Shown piece after piece: positions 1 to 10,727 of a stretch of 21,578 nucleotides of DNA. How positions within the stretch are numbered: position 1 is the stretch's first letter; each line of letters opens with the position of its first letter. The stretch comes from Karstenula rhodostoma CBS 690.94. Its lineage: Eukaryota; Ascomycota; Dothideomycetes; Pleosporales; Didymosphaeriaceae. Location: assembly GCA_010093485.1 (NCBI GenBank), contig MU001510.1, forward strand, positions 1,184,711 through 1,206,288. The letters are read 5' to 3'. The notes under the pieces are model-generated. The model ran no database searches, had not been told where the DNA came from, and saw nothing but the letters and a program-made list of their open reading frames with translations. The position numbers and the translations under genes were made by a program.

Positions 1-44
1 ATTATCCTATTAACTAATACTAATTATCCTATTAACTAATACCT
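1..44. repeat. 22-bp tandem duplication
   Basis: Two adjacent copies of a 22-bp AT-rich unit (1-22 and 23-44) begin with ATTATCCTATTAACTAATAC. They are identical except at the last bases. The left edge is cut by the window, so the array may be longer. No function is visible. Confidence 0.8.
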
Positions 45-46
45 AG

Positions 47-190
47 TATCTAGAAACTATAATAGGGGTAGTTATAAAAGTTTAACTTTCCTATAGCCCC
101 CCTTAGCACGATCCTTTATATCTAGGAACTATAATAGGGGTAGTTATAAAAGTTTAACTTTTCTATACCCCCCCTTAGCACGATTCTTTA
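47..190. repeat. 72-bp subtelomeric tandem repeat, two copies
   Basis: Two head-to-tail copies of a 72-bp unit (47-118 and 119-190) differ at about four positions; three differences are transitions and one is a G/C change. Each carries an AGGGG block and, about 35 bp on, a CCCCCC block followed by TTAGCACGAT. A degenerate third copy may continue to about 220. Each unit holds one copy of the 20-bp dispersed motif described in the findings. The pattern of G-run, AAGTT, then C-run resembles the 70-bp array at 14637-14916, suggesting related families. The CA in GCACG survives in both copies although nearly every other CA nearby is lost. Confidence 0.85.
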
Positions 191-214
191 TATATATCTA
201 AACTTTTCTATTAA

Positions 215-1560
215 CCCCTATTATAAGGTATATCCTCCTATATACTAATATCGCTAAAACTTTCCTCTTTAATAGTATAATATACTAGCTATAGACCTTT
301 TACTAAGTTATATCTTACTAAGTTACTATCTAATAGTTCCTCTAGTAATAATTTTTTAGGAGGTAGTCTATCTATTATATAGATAATATATATATTCTTA
401 ATTATTATAGAATCCTTAAATACCTCCTTATTATACTTTATAACTATATCTATTTAGAAGCTAAACTATACTATAGTTATACCTCTTTTAATATATATAT
501 TTAAGATAGTATTCTAAAATAAGATTATAAATATTTTAATCCTAAACTTTATCCTTAATATATACTACCTCTTTTCTACCTCTAGCTATTTTCTAAACTC
601 TTTTTATATAGATAGGTCTATATACTCTATAACTTCTTCCCCTTCTAATATATAATATAAAACTCTAAATAAGTATTCCTTTACTATAGTTATATAGCCT
701 CTTCCTTATCTACTAGATAGTACTTTTTACTTATATACTATTATTTCTACTACTTTAAATTCTATCTAAATTACTACCTATATCTATTACTACCTTATCT
801 CTCTAATAATCCTAATAGTCTAGCCCTACTTTATTATTATATATAGTAATATAAACCTTACTATATCCCTCCCTATAAGGCTAGACTCTATATATATACC
901 TTTTAAATACTATAATAATACTAGCTAGTCTTATCTTTAATTTATATTACTTCCTCTATTTCCTCTAAATAACGCGCCTTCCTCTACTATAAGTTTACTT
1001 ACTCTATTTTCTATATTAGTAAAGAACCTCTTTCCCTTCTTATACTATACTCTCTATACCTATAATATTATTTTCTAATCCTATAAATAGTCTATTACTC
1101 TAACTACTATAGCCCTACTAATTATACTACCTATTATATCTATACCTATTCCTAATAAACCCTAGGTAAACTTTTTATACCTCTACTTCTCTTTACTTAT
1201 TATAATATTTTTAGCTATTATAGTAGATAAGTTTTATATACTTACTACCTCTTATACTATTATCTTTTTTAACTTTTACTTTAGTCTTTTATTTATCTCT
1301 CTTATACTAGCTTTTTTTAACTACTCCTTCCTTTTCTTTTTTATACTTTAGTTCTTCTCTTTATTATTCTATCTTTTAGTATACCTCTTTTTAGTGCTAA
1401 CCCTACTAGTACTTTTATATACTTTCCTAATATTAGCCTCTCTATCCTCTATTATCTAACTCTTATACTCTTATATAATAAACTAGGTAATATTCTTCTT
1501 TAAAGTATATTAATATACCTATTATACTATATCCTCTAGTATAGGCACTATAAAGATATT
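215..1560 (-). pseudogene. Unidentified minus-strand coding relic (left, downstream part)
   Basis: I do not recognise this gene. Reading the minus strand in the frame whose codons begin (lowest coordinate) at positions congruent to 1 mod 3, and taking TAG/TAA as former CAG/CAA/TGG, gives a protein-like text of roughly 440 codons. It has a strongly basic, coiled-coil-like stretch at about 1200-1440 (many Lys/Arg, for example KKKRKE) and a more ordinary segment at 300-700 with peptides such as PPKKLLLEELLDSNLVRYNL. The same frame holds over both ends, which is the main evidence that it was coding. It ends near the 72-bp repeats. It is transcribed away from the helicase relic that starts near 2965. 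No catalytic motif of a known transposase or reverse transcriptase was found. The start and any introns are unknown. Confidence 0.4.
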
Positions 1561-1786
1561 ACTAGTAGAGCTATTCTTATTATATACTTCCCTATATATA
1601 GGGCCCCTAGAATATATAACTTTATATACGTGCTATAGTATATCTAGTAAATTACTTTTAATTAGTTCCTTTTTTTTATAAATACCTAATAGTATATATA
1701 CTATTATTACTAGTATATTTATTATTTAATACTAGTAACTATATTACCCTTATTATATACTAATATATAACATTTTTCTAGTCTAG

Positions 1787-1903
1787 CTTAGTAGCTATTT
1801 AATTTTAGCCTAGACTATAGCTAAAATTAAATAGTACTATATATTCCCTCTACCTTAGTAGCCTACTAATTTTAACCTAGATTAGGGCTAAAATTAAGGC
1901 TAC
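1787..1903. repeat. Tandem pair of hairpin-forming palindromes
   Basis: Two related units with a 67-bp period both begin CTTAGTAGC (1787 and 1854) and each folds on itself. The first has perfect 15-bp arms, CTATTTAATTTTAGC at 1795-1809 and its complement at 1820-1834, around a 10-nt loop. The second has outer arms GTAGCC/GGCTAC (1858-1863 and 1898-1903) and inner arms TAATTTTAACC and GGGCTAAAATTA, with one RIP-type mismatch. The pair lies in the gap between the two minus-strand coding relics. Confidence 0.75.
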
Positions 1904-1904
1904 C

Positions 1905-2832
1905 TCCCCTATCTACTATAGTCTAAGTAATATTTATCTATTTTAATAAAGCTTATAACTTTATATTCTATATATTATATTACTATATTCTCCTTTCTAG
2001 TAAGGTATTTTTTTACTTTAGTAGAGAGTACTATAACACTACTATACCTAAATAAAAACGCGAAATCTAAAAGTTAGTTAATAACCTATCTAATAACTAT
2101 TCTCTCCTATAAAACTATAAGGACTTTATTATCCCTACTAAAACTAAGGCGCCCTATTCTAGTCTACTAGTATATAGTAATAGCTATTACTATAATATAT
2201 ATAGCTTAATTATTACTAGAGCTACTATAAAGTATAATATATTTACCTACCTATATAATAGTTATACGATCTATAGCCATTTCTATAATAGTATAATTAA
2301 GTACTATCTCTAGTACTCTAATTATATTAGTATAGTTATAAGCTAATAGTTCTTTCCTTCTATCCTACCCCTATTTACCTACCTTAGTATAACCCGCCAA
2401 TTTAAGGTACCTTCTATTAGTATTATAGGAACTCTACCTAAGCTATATAGTACCCCTATATCCCTAATTAATTTATATTTTAATTCTTATTACTCTTAAT
2501 CTATATTATCCCTAGCTAAGCCTATTACTCCTACTATATAACTAAATTATAGTATAGCCTCTTCCCTAAAGTTCTAGCTATAATATACTTTAGTATAGGT
2601 ATAGTATATATAGGAATAATAGCTATAATCTATACCTAGTATACCTTCTATATCTATAAACCTATAGATAGTATATACTAGATTCTTAGAGGTCTTTACT
2701 AGTATTACTATATAGTAAGCGTGCCTAGTGTTTATTATTATATCTAAAGCTAAACTTAAACCTAAGCTCTTCTACCTATATACTATTATAAAGAGTATAG
2801 CTCGTATATAGTAAAATATAGTAATAAAAACC
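1905..2832 (-). pseudogene. Unidentified minus-strand coding relic (left, upstream part)
   Basis: I do not recognise this gene. The best minus-strand frame has codons beginning (lowest coordinate) at positions congruent to 0 mod 3 and gives about 310 codons, with TAG/TAA standing for Gln/Trp. Visible peptides include REEAILQFSYIVGVIGLARD, a surviving Trp in LNWRVILR (TGG at 2397-2399, minus), and a leucine/glutamine-rich helical stretch (LLDRLLTNF, LLKQKNTLLERR) at about 1950-2150. It could be the N-terminal part of the same gene as the relic at 215-1560, joined across an intron or frameshift near the hairpins, or a separate gene. An alternative frame through 1920-2370 also reads fairly well, so the frame choice is uncertain. 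Confidence 0.35.
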
Positions 2833-2964
2833 TCCTACTTTATATAAATTTAAGTAATATAGGAGTATAAATATAATATTCCTATAGTCTTTATTAAATT
2901 TTACTAAGACTCTACTCTTTACTATACTAACCTTTTCTAGAAGATCTTCCTTTTTTTCTTTTAT
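2833..2964. promoter_or_regulatory. Presumed divergent intergenic region
   Basis: About 130 bp separate the 5' ends of the minus-strand relic and the plus-strand helicase relic. If both frames are right, this stretch held their back-to-back promoters. It contains a T/C-rich run at about 2946-2961. No specific promoter element can be claimed after RIP. Confidence 0.25.
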
Positions 2965-4109
2965 ACTTTATCTCCTAGGGCTATATAACCCAAGACCCTT
3001 CGTCTATAAAAATATTAGTAACTAGCTTAAAAGTAAATTATAACCTACCTAGATATAATAAAAGTTCCCCCTACTATTAAAGAGCACTATAACTATATAT
3101 ATTTAAACCTATTTAAAGGATATTATTATACTTTCTAGCTCTCCTTACTAGAATAAACTAGCTAGTTTACTTAGTTTAAACTTATCCTTATTACCCTAGT
3201 AACCTTCCTTAGTCTCTCCCCCTAAGGTAATAGATTTTAAGAGGCTTATAACTTTACTACTAATATATTAGCCCTTAAAAAAATATATAGATTTACTAGT
3301 TTATAGTATTTCTAAGATATACTTCTCTATATAGTACCTATAGAGGCTCTAGGTTATTCTAATTCTAATTTACTAGTTTTTTAAGAAAAGACTAGCTTTT
3401 TTATTACTAAGCTAGATAACTATAAGGTAGAGGATTAAAATAAAGAGCTATATAATATATTTAAAATATAGGTATATAACTATCTTACTATAGAGTACTC
3501 TACCTCTATAAATTAGTTTATTAATATAGTATACTTCCTTAGTACCTTTTAGTATAGAGAGAACTTAAACGCCTTTATCTACTAGAATAGAAATAGTATA
3601 ACTATTTATAGAATTAGAATAGACCTTATTTTATTCTCTTCTATAGTAAATAATCTATTTAAAGAGGTATTTACCCTTCTTTACTAACTAGCGTTTATAT
3701 AGATACGGGTAGGACTACCCTCTATCCTATAGAATATACTAAGAGAAGACCTAAAAAATATAATTTCTAGCTTTAGTATCTTTAATATAGATAACTTATA
3801 ACTTAAGTATAGTACTAATTTTATTATCTAATAGCTTTTATAGTTATTTAATATAAAGGGCTCTAAAGGTTATTTATTTACTAGTATTAAAAACTATACC
3901 TAGATATAGTAGTACTATAACCTTATTTAAAAATTTTTTAGTATACTCTTAGGTCTTATATACTTTATAAGTAGCCAGTCTAGCTATAGTACTAAGGTAT
4001 TAAGCTTATAACTTAAGAATAGTTATATAACTAGTATCTAGAATATATTCCTTTATAATAGCCTTATTACTATTATTTCTTAATACTATAAGGGCTATAA
4101 TAGAGATAA
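2965..4109 (+). pseudogene. TLH-like: Telomere-linked RecQ-like helicase, 5' part (interrupted)
   Basis: This is the N-terminal portion of a large fungal subtelomeric helicase of the RecQ-like telomere-linked type, about 380 codons, read in frame 1 (codon starts congruent to 1 mod 3). TAG/TAA in frame are explained as RIP-altered Gln or Trp codons. A segment near 3060-3130 (VPPTIKEHYNYIYLNLFKGY) looks like a degraded His/Cys-containing zinc-binding region, with Tyr where Cys and His would be expected. The part at 3580-4100 is well preserved (for example VGLPSIL, FNIKGSKGYLFTS, KVLSL). The frame runs to GGC TAT AAT AGA GAT AA at 4093-4109, where the copia 5' LTR begins, and resumes in the same frame at 11319. 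The true start is uncertain because ATG codons have been converted. The family assignment comes mainly from the 3' half. Confidence 0.65.
4105..4109. repeat. Target-site duplication, left copy
   Basis: GATAA sits immediately left of the 5' LTR. The matching position after the 3' LTR (11314-11318) reads AATAA, four of five identical, with a G/A transition as the one difference. A 5-bp duplication is usual for Ty1/copia integration. Removing the element and one copy leaves the helicase reading frame continuous, which supports this boundary. Confidence 0.7.
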
Positions 4110-4315
4110 TATTAAAAATATAAATAATACTTAGTAATATTAGAATTTATAGAGCTCCGATTAGCCGTAATAAGGGGTACCTTAACCTAAGTACTAAACT
4201 AATTTAGAACGAGTATAGTATATAACTAGCCTTTCTAGTAATATTTTCTTATATAGTAATCTAATTAATTTACTCCCTAAATAAAGGGATATTTAAGCTC
4301 CTTTTCTCTACTATA
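4110..4315 (+). repeat. Copia 5' LTR (206 bp)
   Basis: This 206-bp sequence recurs at 11108-11313 without any insertion or deletion. Its ends, TATT and TATA, are the RIP products expected from TGTT and TACA, the usual TG...CA LTR termini. I count 16 differences from the 3' copy, every one a C/T or G/A transition. The copy is followed directly by the primer-binding site and gag-pol, so it is the upstream LTR. No promoter motif can be assigned with confidence. Confidence 0.93.
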
Positions 4316-4328
4316 GTTATAAGCCTAG
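4315..4328 (+). other. Primer-binding site for initiator tRNA-Met (internal, half-tRNA type)
   Basis: Directly after the 5' LTR the sequence reads AGTTATAAGCCTAG. Three RIP transitions (G to A at 4315 and 4321, C to T at 4326) separate it from GGTTATGAGCCCAG, the complement of the anticodon arm of fungal initiator tRNA-Met (CUGGGCUCAUAACC). Position 4315 may also be counted as the last LTR base. Priming from a tRNA-iMet cleaved in the anticodon loop, instead of from its 3' end, is known for Drosophila copia and related elements. Location, orientation and the iMet anticodon match all agree. Confidence 0.8.
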
Positions 4329-4561
4329 TACTTAGAATATAGAATAATTCTCCCTATATACTTTACTATTTAAATATACCCTCTTAGATTCTCCCATTAT
4401 ACCGAAAGCCTTCTTTATTTAATAAAGCTATAAGTAATTTAATTATTTTAGTTACTTAGACCTAGCTTATTAATTAAACGAGCTGGCCTTATTAGTTTAT
4501 AAGCTTATATTTCTAAGTAAACTCTAAAGGTATCTAGTCTAAAATTAATCTAAATAGTCTA
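4329..4561 (+). other. Copia 5' untranslated leader
   Basis: About 230 bp lie between the primer-binding site and the first convincing Gag codons. This is where the packaging signal and leader would be. I see no reading frame or motif that can be supported, apart from a surviving Trp-like TGG at 4483-4485. Confidence 0.5.
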
Positions 4562-7500
4562 ATAGTCCCCTTAATTAAGGATAATCGCCCTATTTAACTA
4601 GTTACTCTAGAGAAACTACACTAACTAGTTACTTTAGACAACCTTAAAAATTATAAGCAGGAGCTCGAATTATATAAGAAGGATAAGGAAAGCTATATTT
4701 TAAGAATTATAGAATATTGCGCTATAGTCTCTAACTAGTAGACGCGCTATTCTAAGCTATAAAATCTCTAGAACTAGATTTATACTACTATCTCCTAAGA
4801 TCTCCTTACTCTAGTAATAATTAATATAGTTAAAGATAATAAATCTACCTTATAATATCTATTTTATATACTAAAGAATAATCTAGTACCTATAGAAGGA
4901 GTAACTAAGAATTTTATTTAAGTATAGTATTATACTTATCTTAATAAAGTAAAGAGTAGATAGTAGAACCTAGAGACCTAGTTTAAAAAATAGTAGCTTC
5001 TCTACTATAAAGTAATTATATACTTAGTTAAAGAAACTAAAGGAGTACTTATAACCTATAATTTCCTTAAAGCTTTAGGCGAGAAGATTACCCCTAAGTA
5101 GTCCCGCTTAATTAAGTAATAAATCCTGCTTAATAAGACGCTTAAAAGGCCTATAATAATACTTTCTAAGATTAGAAAGGTATTTTCAGCGCTAATTTAG
5201 GAATAATCACTCCGCCCTAATTATAAAAGGACCGGTATCTACGCGATATTTAGTAGTTAGACCACTAAACCTAATAGGGAATTATCTAATAATATATAGA
5301 ATAATAATCGTTTTAACTACCCTTATAAGAACGCCTAATATAAATAGTAATTAATTAAATACTAATACTTATAGATAGCTATTACCAGTACTCTAATTAA
5401 TAGATTCTAAGTATTTAACCTTTCTAATAAAGAGTAAAATAAGATCTTAAGCTATCTAAAGCTCCTATAATAGTTAAAACTATAGACTAAGATTAATAGT
5501 ACTAATTAGAAAATAAGTAATAAAAAGTAGTTTACTATTAACTATTCTAGTAGTATTATAGTAGCTTTTATTAATCTAATTAACCTTCTAAGTAAAGTCT
5601 CTAAGAATAGAATCTATAATATAATATAGAATTCTTACCTACTTTTTAAAAGTATAATCCTGGATAGCGTAGCTACTATTTACCTTATTAATAATTAGAA
5701 TCTTCTAGTTACTAGTTCTTTTAAGAAAGCGACTATAGAAGATTAAGTTAAAGTAGGAACTTAAGCTCTACCTATTTTAGGAATAGGAAATCGCCTAATT
5801 AAGAATATTCTTTATAGTAAGAATAGAAAATAATTAGAGAATCTACTACTTAAAGATATAAAGGTAGTTAAGAATTTTTATATAAATATTATCTTAGAAG
5901 CTCGACTTAAGAAAGTTAGTATTTAGTATTTTAGCTTAGATAATACCCTAAGGATTAGAATAATTAAATAAAGCGTTATAATAGTAGACCTATAGTATAA
6001 GTATAACCTTACTTTTTTTAAATATAAGCCTATATATTCTTATTCTACTATTATAAATATAATTTAACTATTTAAGCTATTAAGAGAGAATATCTCCCGC
6101 TTAGACAGCAAAGAACTATAGTATAAATAATTAGGATACCTTAGGAAAAAGGCTTTATAAGCTCTAGTTTCCAGTGTACGCGGCGTATTAATTAAAGGAA
6201 TATAATAATAAGAATATAAGTATTATATAGTTATATATATAAATAAGGTAATCTTATAATAACTATATAAGTATTTACTATATCTATTCTACTATATTAT
6301 ATAGGACCTATTTAATATAGAGTAAGGGTAAATACTTAAATCCTAAATTCTTATAATAAAGGAAGAATTTAGTGGGAAGTTCTATAATTTTAATCTATAA
6401 GGGAAGACGCTTTTAGAGATTCTATAATTAATAAAATACCTATTAACCTTTATAAAGAATAAGTACTAGCTCTAAATTATATAAATCTAGTAGGATAATA
6501 ATATAGTAATACTCCTATAGTAAGGGATATTATAATATAAGGAATAGGTAATTAAAAAAGGAATTATAATTAACCCTTTACTACCTTATACGTATAAAAC
6601 TAATGGTTTGGTAGAGTAAGCTAGAAAAGAGCTAATTAAATAAATAGTAAAAATAAGGTCTAGTACGAATCTACTAATAAAGCTATGGCTAGAGATTATA
6701 GATATAGTAGTCTAGCTATATAATATAAACCTAAGCGCAGTATATAACTTCTAATTACTAAATAAAGTATTAGATAGCTAGTTCTAATAGTACTTTTAGT
6801 ACTATAAGCCAGTAATTATATAATATATAATAATAGATCTCTATCTAGACTAGAGTAGGATTTATACCTATAGATACTAAGTATATCCTCTAATAAAGGA
6901 TCGCGAAGCTAGGTATAATAAAAGGGGATTTAAAATAAATCCAAGAGCTTATATTAGGTATTTAGTAGGCTATTAAGCTTCTAATATCTATAAAATATAG
7001 GTTCCTATACTCAATTAAGTAATTATAACTAGGAATATTATATTTAATAAAATAATCTTTTACTAGGGAGTATATAAAGTTAAGCTCCTAAAGAAAAAAG
7101 CTCTAAGAATTATAGAAAGTATTTATAAGGATAAGGTTAATAATCTAGAAGATATATTTAATATAATTAATCTTACTTCTGGCTTAAATAAGCACGCGAG
7201 TACCGCGAGAATTAAGGATACTAAATAACTACTTAGGGGTAAAGAATTAGAGTAGATAGATTCTAAGGATAGCTAGCTAAGAAATTAGAAAGTAATAATA
7301 CTAACTACTATATAAGTTATAGATATAGCTAGCCAGTAGCTAGGAATTTATATAGGCCGAGATTCGAGTATAGGACTTATAACCCTAGATATAATACTAT
7401 AGCCAGATATTATAGGGACTAATTAATATAATTATAAAAATACTAGGAGCTACTAGAATTAGAATTTAACTAGAAGAGCTAGTAAACTAGAGTCTCGGGA

Positions 7501-9598
7501 TAATACTTCTCTAGAGTAGGAGCTTTAAAACCCTATTACTACCTCTTAACCTAATATAACTAACTCTATACTATTAGATAAAATAGGAAATCTACTAGTA
7601 AGCTAAAGATAATAGTATATCTTCCCTATAATAAGTAGGGTAAGTAGATAACTTTAAGAAGAGGTATCTAAAATTAACTAACTAATAAGTAGGTATTTAC
7701 TAGTTTAAAGGTTAAGACGATAAGATATAGATTATAATAATTAACTAGGGGGTAGATTAAACTTTAGTATATATATACTAATAGTAGATCTATCTTTAAA
7801 AAATAGTTTCTAGATTAACTTCGTGTATATATTTATACTAGGAGTAGATAAAACCTAGGACAAGTATAAAGGCTATAAGATATTAAATATAGTAATTATA
7901 GTAGTTATACTTAAGAAACTAAAACTAGTAATATTACTAGCTTATCTATATAGAGACAAGTTACTACTAGAACTAATACTCTAGAAATATCTACTTTCCT
8001 ATCCTTTAGGAAAGTTATTTAAGTAGGCTATAATTAAAGAGATTACTACTCTATAGTAGAAAGGAACTTAAATAAAGCTACCCTAATTATAAGTAATAAG
8101 ATATCTGCTCCTATTAAAATAGGTATTTATATATAAGTTTAATTAGAATAGTTAGTTTAAGAACTATAAAGCTTATATTATAGTTAGAGGGGACCTTTAA
8201 TTAAAGGATATCCTATACTTAACCTACGCTACTATACTTATAGTAAGGTCGTTTTAAGCGGTAATAGTAATTACTATAGAGTTTAACCTTAAGATTAAAT
8301 AATATAATATTATAGAAGTATTCCTAAATACTATAATTATAGTAAATAATTCTATAACCTATAAACTTCTAAATAGGTTTAAAACGCTAGGAATATATAT
8401 AAAATTAAATCGAGCTCTTTATAGTTTAAGAGACTTACTACTTCTCTAGTATAAAGAGTTTTCCCGCTCGCTTAGAACTAAAGGGCTCGAAGCTTTAAAG
8501 GAAGAGCCTTATTTATTCCTTTCTAGAGATTAGAAAATTCTAGTACTATTCTATATAGACGATATACTACTTCTATATTATAATAACTATAGAGAATAAG
8601 TTTAAATACTATAAAATAAGGTTATAAATAAATATAAGATTAAAGATAAGAGACTAGTTAAGTAGTTTCTTAGAGTATAAGTAATTAGAAACTAAGATAA
8701 TTAGATAATTATACTTATATATAATATATATATTAATAAGATTATAAAAAAATTTAAGCTTTATAAAGCTAGTAGCTTCCCGCCTACTCCTCTCTTAATT
8801 AATAAGCTTAAAAAGAGTGAAGGCGAAGTATCACTATAGTAAATTAAGAGTTATTAAGAAAAAATTAGATTAGTATTATATATAGTAATTATACTATAAC
8901 TAGATATTATATTTACTATATTAAAGCTATCCTTCTTCCTTACTAACCTAAGTATAAAGTATAAAGTAATAGTTAATTAAGTAATTCTATACCTCTATAG
9001 GATATACTAGAAAGTAATTTAGTTTAGTAAATATAATAGTCTAGACCTACTTATCTATAGAGATATATTTTTTATAAATAATCTACTAATAAGATAATTA
9101 TTTTATAGATATATTACTCTACTATTTAGTGGCGCTATTCTATAGAAGATAGCTTACTAAAGTATAATTATAACTTTAACTATAAAAGTAGAGCTTCTCG
9201 CTCTAGAGTATATTAGTAAAGAAGTAATAGCTTTAAAGCGCTTCTTTACTAAACTTATACTAGACTTAGGATCACTCTGGCGAATCTACTATAATAACTA
9301 GTAAATAATTAGACTAGTAATTAGAAAAAATAAAAGGATTACTATATACCTTTACTATATTAATATCTAGAATATATAGCTATAATAAGAGTATATAAAG
9401 GGATCGTTCGAGATTTTATATTTTAAAATAAGTGAAATACCTATAGATAGTTTAATAAAAGCGCTATTAAAGTAGTAGTTTACTAGATTTATATAGCTAT
9501 TTAATTTTTAAGATACAAGTTTTATAATTATAGATATAAAAGAAGTAAAATAAGTAGAGATTTATTAGATTTAATTATAAAAAGTACTTTTTAACTAG
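4562..9598 (+). pseudogene. gag-pol: Copia Gag-Pol polyprotein (about 1,680 codons, many RIP stops)
   Basis: A single frame (codon starts congruent to 2 mod 3) carries all domains. Gag at 4562-5300 opens with ATA (probably a former ATG) then VPLIKDNRPI and LEKLHQLVTL. A possible degraded zinc knuckle lies at 5311-5370. Protease has ILDSVAT at 5657-5677. The integrase zinc region includes QLGYLRKKAL at about 6128-6157 (LGH changed to LGY). The integrase core keeps Asp at 6494-6496 and Glu at 6614-6616 in NGLVE. Reverse transcriptase has AYIIVRGD near 8171-8194 and an intact YIDD (8552-8563) in FYIDDILLLYY. RNase H has ELLALE (9191-9208) and NNQQTIRLV, where the expected Asp at 9293-9295 is Asn, a RIP-type change. 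The C-terminal ITIYLYYINIQN region (9340-9372) is also typical of ascomycete copia. All in-frame stops are TAA or TAG. The exact stop could be 9574, 9580 or 9598. Confidence 0.92.
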
Positions 9599-9639
9599 AG
9601 AATAAAAGAAAAATAAAGAAAAAATAAAAGAAATCTATC

Positions 9640-10310
9640 CTATTTAAATATATTAAGTATCTAATTAAAGAGCTTATAAAGCTAAGTATACTACTATACT
9701 TCTAATATATTAGAGCGCCTAGTATATCTATATCTAAAGCTACCCTAACTATAAATAAGAAATCCCTTAGCTTTAAAAAACTTATTATAACTATATAGAT
9801 ATTTCTTAGGGTAATTAAAGTTAGGCTACTACTAATCTACACTATAATAACTAATACTTAGGCCTATCTTATAGAGCTACTGTAAAGTATAGTACTTATA
9901 AGGAGTAGGTATATTATACTTAGAAGTATATATAGCCTCCTATAAGCCTGCTTTCTAGCTATCTATAGGGTAGACCTGCTAGAAGATAGGTAGAGTAGGG
10001 ATAGGAGTAGGAGGAGTAGGGATAGAAGCAGGGATAGGAGTAAGTAGAGGTAGAATAGAAATAGGTAGAGTAGAGATAGAAGTAGAGAGAGTAGAAAAAG
10101 AACTAGTTATTAAGTAGGGGTTCTATAAAGGTATAAAAAGGGTCTCTTAACCCTTATTTTAATTTTTTAGTATAGCTTAAATATACTACTATAAATAATT
10201 AACCTTATAAACCTATATATAATTAGTAAAAATCTAAGTAATAAGGAATATAAGGGAAGTTTATACTAGAGTTTAGATTATTATAGAATAGGATAAAGTA
10301 TATTATATAT
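9640..10310 (-). pseudogene. Candidate antisense coding relic between pol and 3' LTR (downstream part)
   Basis: On the minus strand, the frame with codon lowest coordinates congruent to 1 mod 3 reads as about 220 protein-like codons. It contains NKGQETLFIPLQNPYLITSS, then a Ser/Thr/Pro/Ile-rich low-complexity linker (PIPASIPTPPTPIPTLPIF at about 9990-10045, matching the purine-rich plus strand), then PYKYYTLQQLYKIGLSI and NYPKKYLYSYNKFFKAKGF. Between 9640 and about 10090 the in-frame stops are almost all TAG, as expected from CAG/TGG. The frame ends at TAG 9640-9642 or a little further on. It is transcribed against gag-pol yet lies inside the element, before the polypurine tract. I recognise no domain; it could also be an unrelated gene captured by the element. 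Confidence 0.42.
9965..10106. repeat. Purine-rich imperfect microsatellite
   Basis: The plus strand here is almost all A/G/T with very few C, built of irregular repeats of GGGATAGGAGTAG, GGTAGAGTAG and GATAGAAG. On the minus strand it codes for the Pro/Thr/Ser/Ile-rich linker of the antisense relic, so it may simply be a low-complexity coding repeat. Two GCA trinucleotides (for example near 10028) retain CA. Confidence 0.7.
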
Positions 10311-10727
10311 ATAGCCAGAAATAGTAGACTATAATAATTAGTAAAGCTTAACTAGATAAGTAGAGAATCTAGCTTATATTAGTTTATATAAGTATATATA
10401 ATAGTAAAAGTAGTGCCTAGTCTACTAGTTTATAATATTATAGTAGAGACTATCTAACCTACTACTTAAGGTACTTATTAAGTAGCTAAAGTAGCTTATT
10501 AACTAGATAGCCCTAATATACTCTTCTTCTATAGCTAGGGGAGTATATAATACTATTAGAGGAGCTTAGCTAGAAGTATAGAAAGTAGACTAAGTAGGAG
10601 GGTAATTATAATAAGTTATTTAAGGAGTTATAATAAATCTTTTAGTAGTAGTTACTTATTTAGCTTTAAGTTTCTTTACTTATTTAAGTATTTTAGTAGT
10701 GTAAGCTTTAGCAGCGTTATTAGCTAT
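10290..10727 (-). pseudogene. Candidate antisense coding relic between pol and 3' LTR (upstream part)
   Basis: This continues the antisense coding signal in a different minus-strand frame (codon lowest coordinates congruent to 0 mod 3), about 140 codons. Visible text includes AAKAYTTKILKQVKKLKAKQ near the start (a Lys-rich helix), APLIVLYTPLAIEEEYIRAI and LISTLSSRLDSLYYNII (heptad-like leucines). The switch of frame from the neighbouring part at about 10290-10310 could be an intron, a real frameshift, or a sign that one of the two frames is a shadow. The plus strand here has more interrupted frames. No family is recognised. Confidence 0.38.

Noticed and set aside
1240..1440. Basic C-terminal tail of a Fot1/pogo-type transposase on the minus strand
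   Set aside because: Lys/Arg-rich text alone is not diagnostic; no DDE/DDD signature or matching terminal inverted repeats with TA duplications were found.
9780..9800. Interstitial telomeric repeat
   Set aside because: Only isolated TTAGGG-like words occur here and elsewhere; no two units in tandem outside 21485-21578.
9725..9835. Inverted repeat (CTAACTATAAATAAGAAAT region against ATTTCTTAGGGTAATTAAAGTTAG)
   Set aside because: Pairing is partial with several gaps, and the region reads as part of the antisense coding relic; too weak to list.
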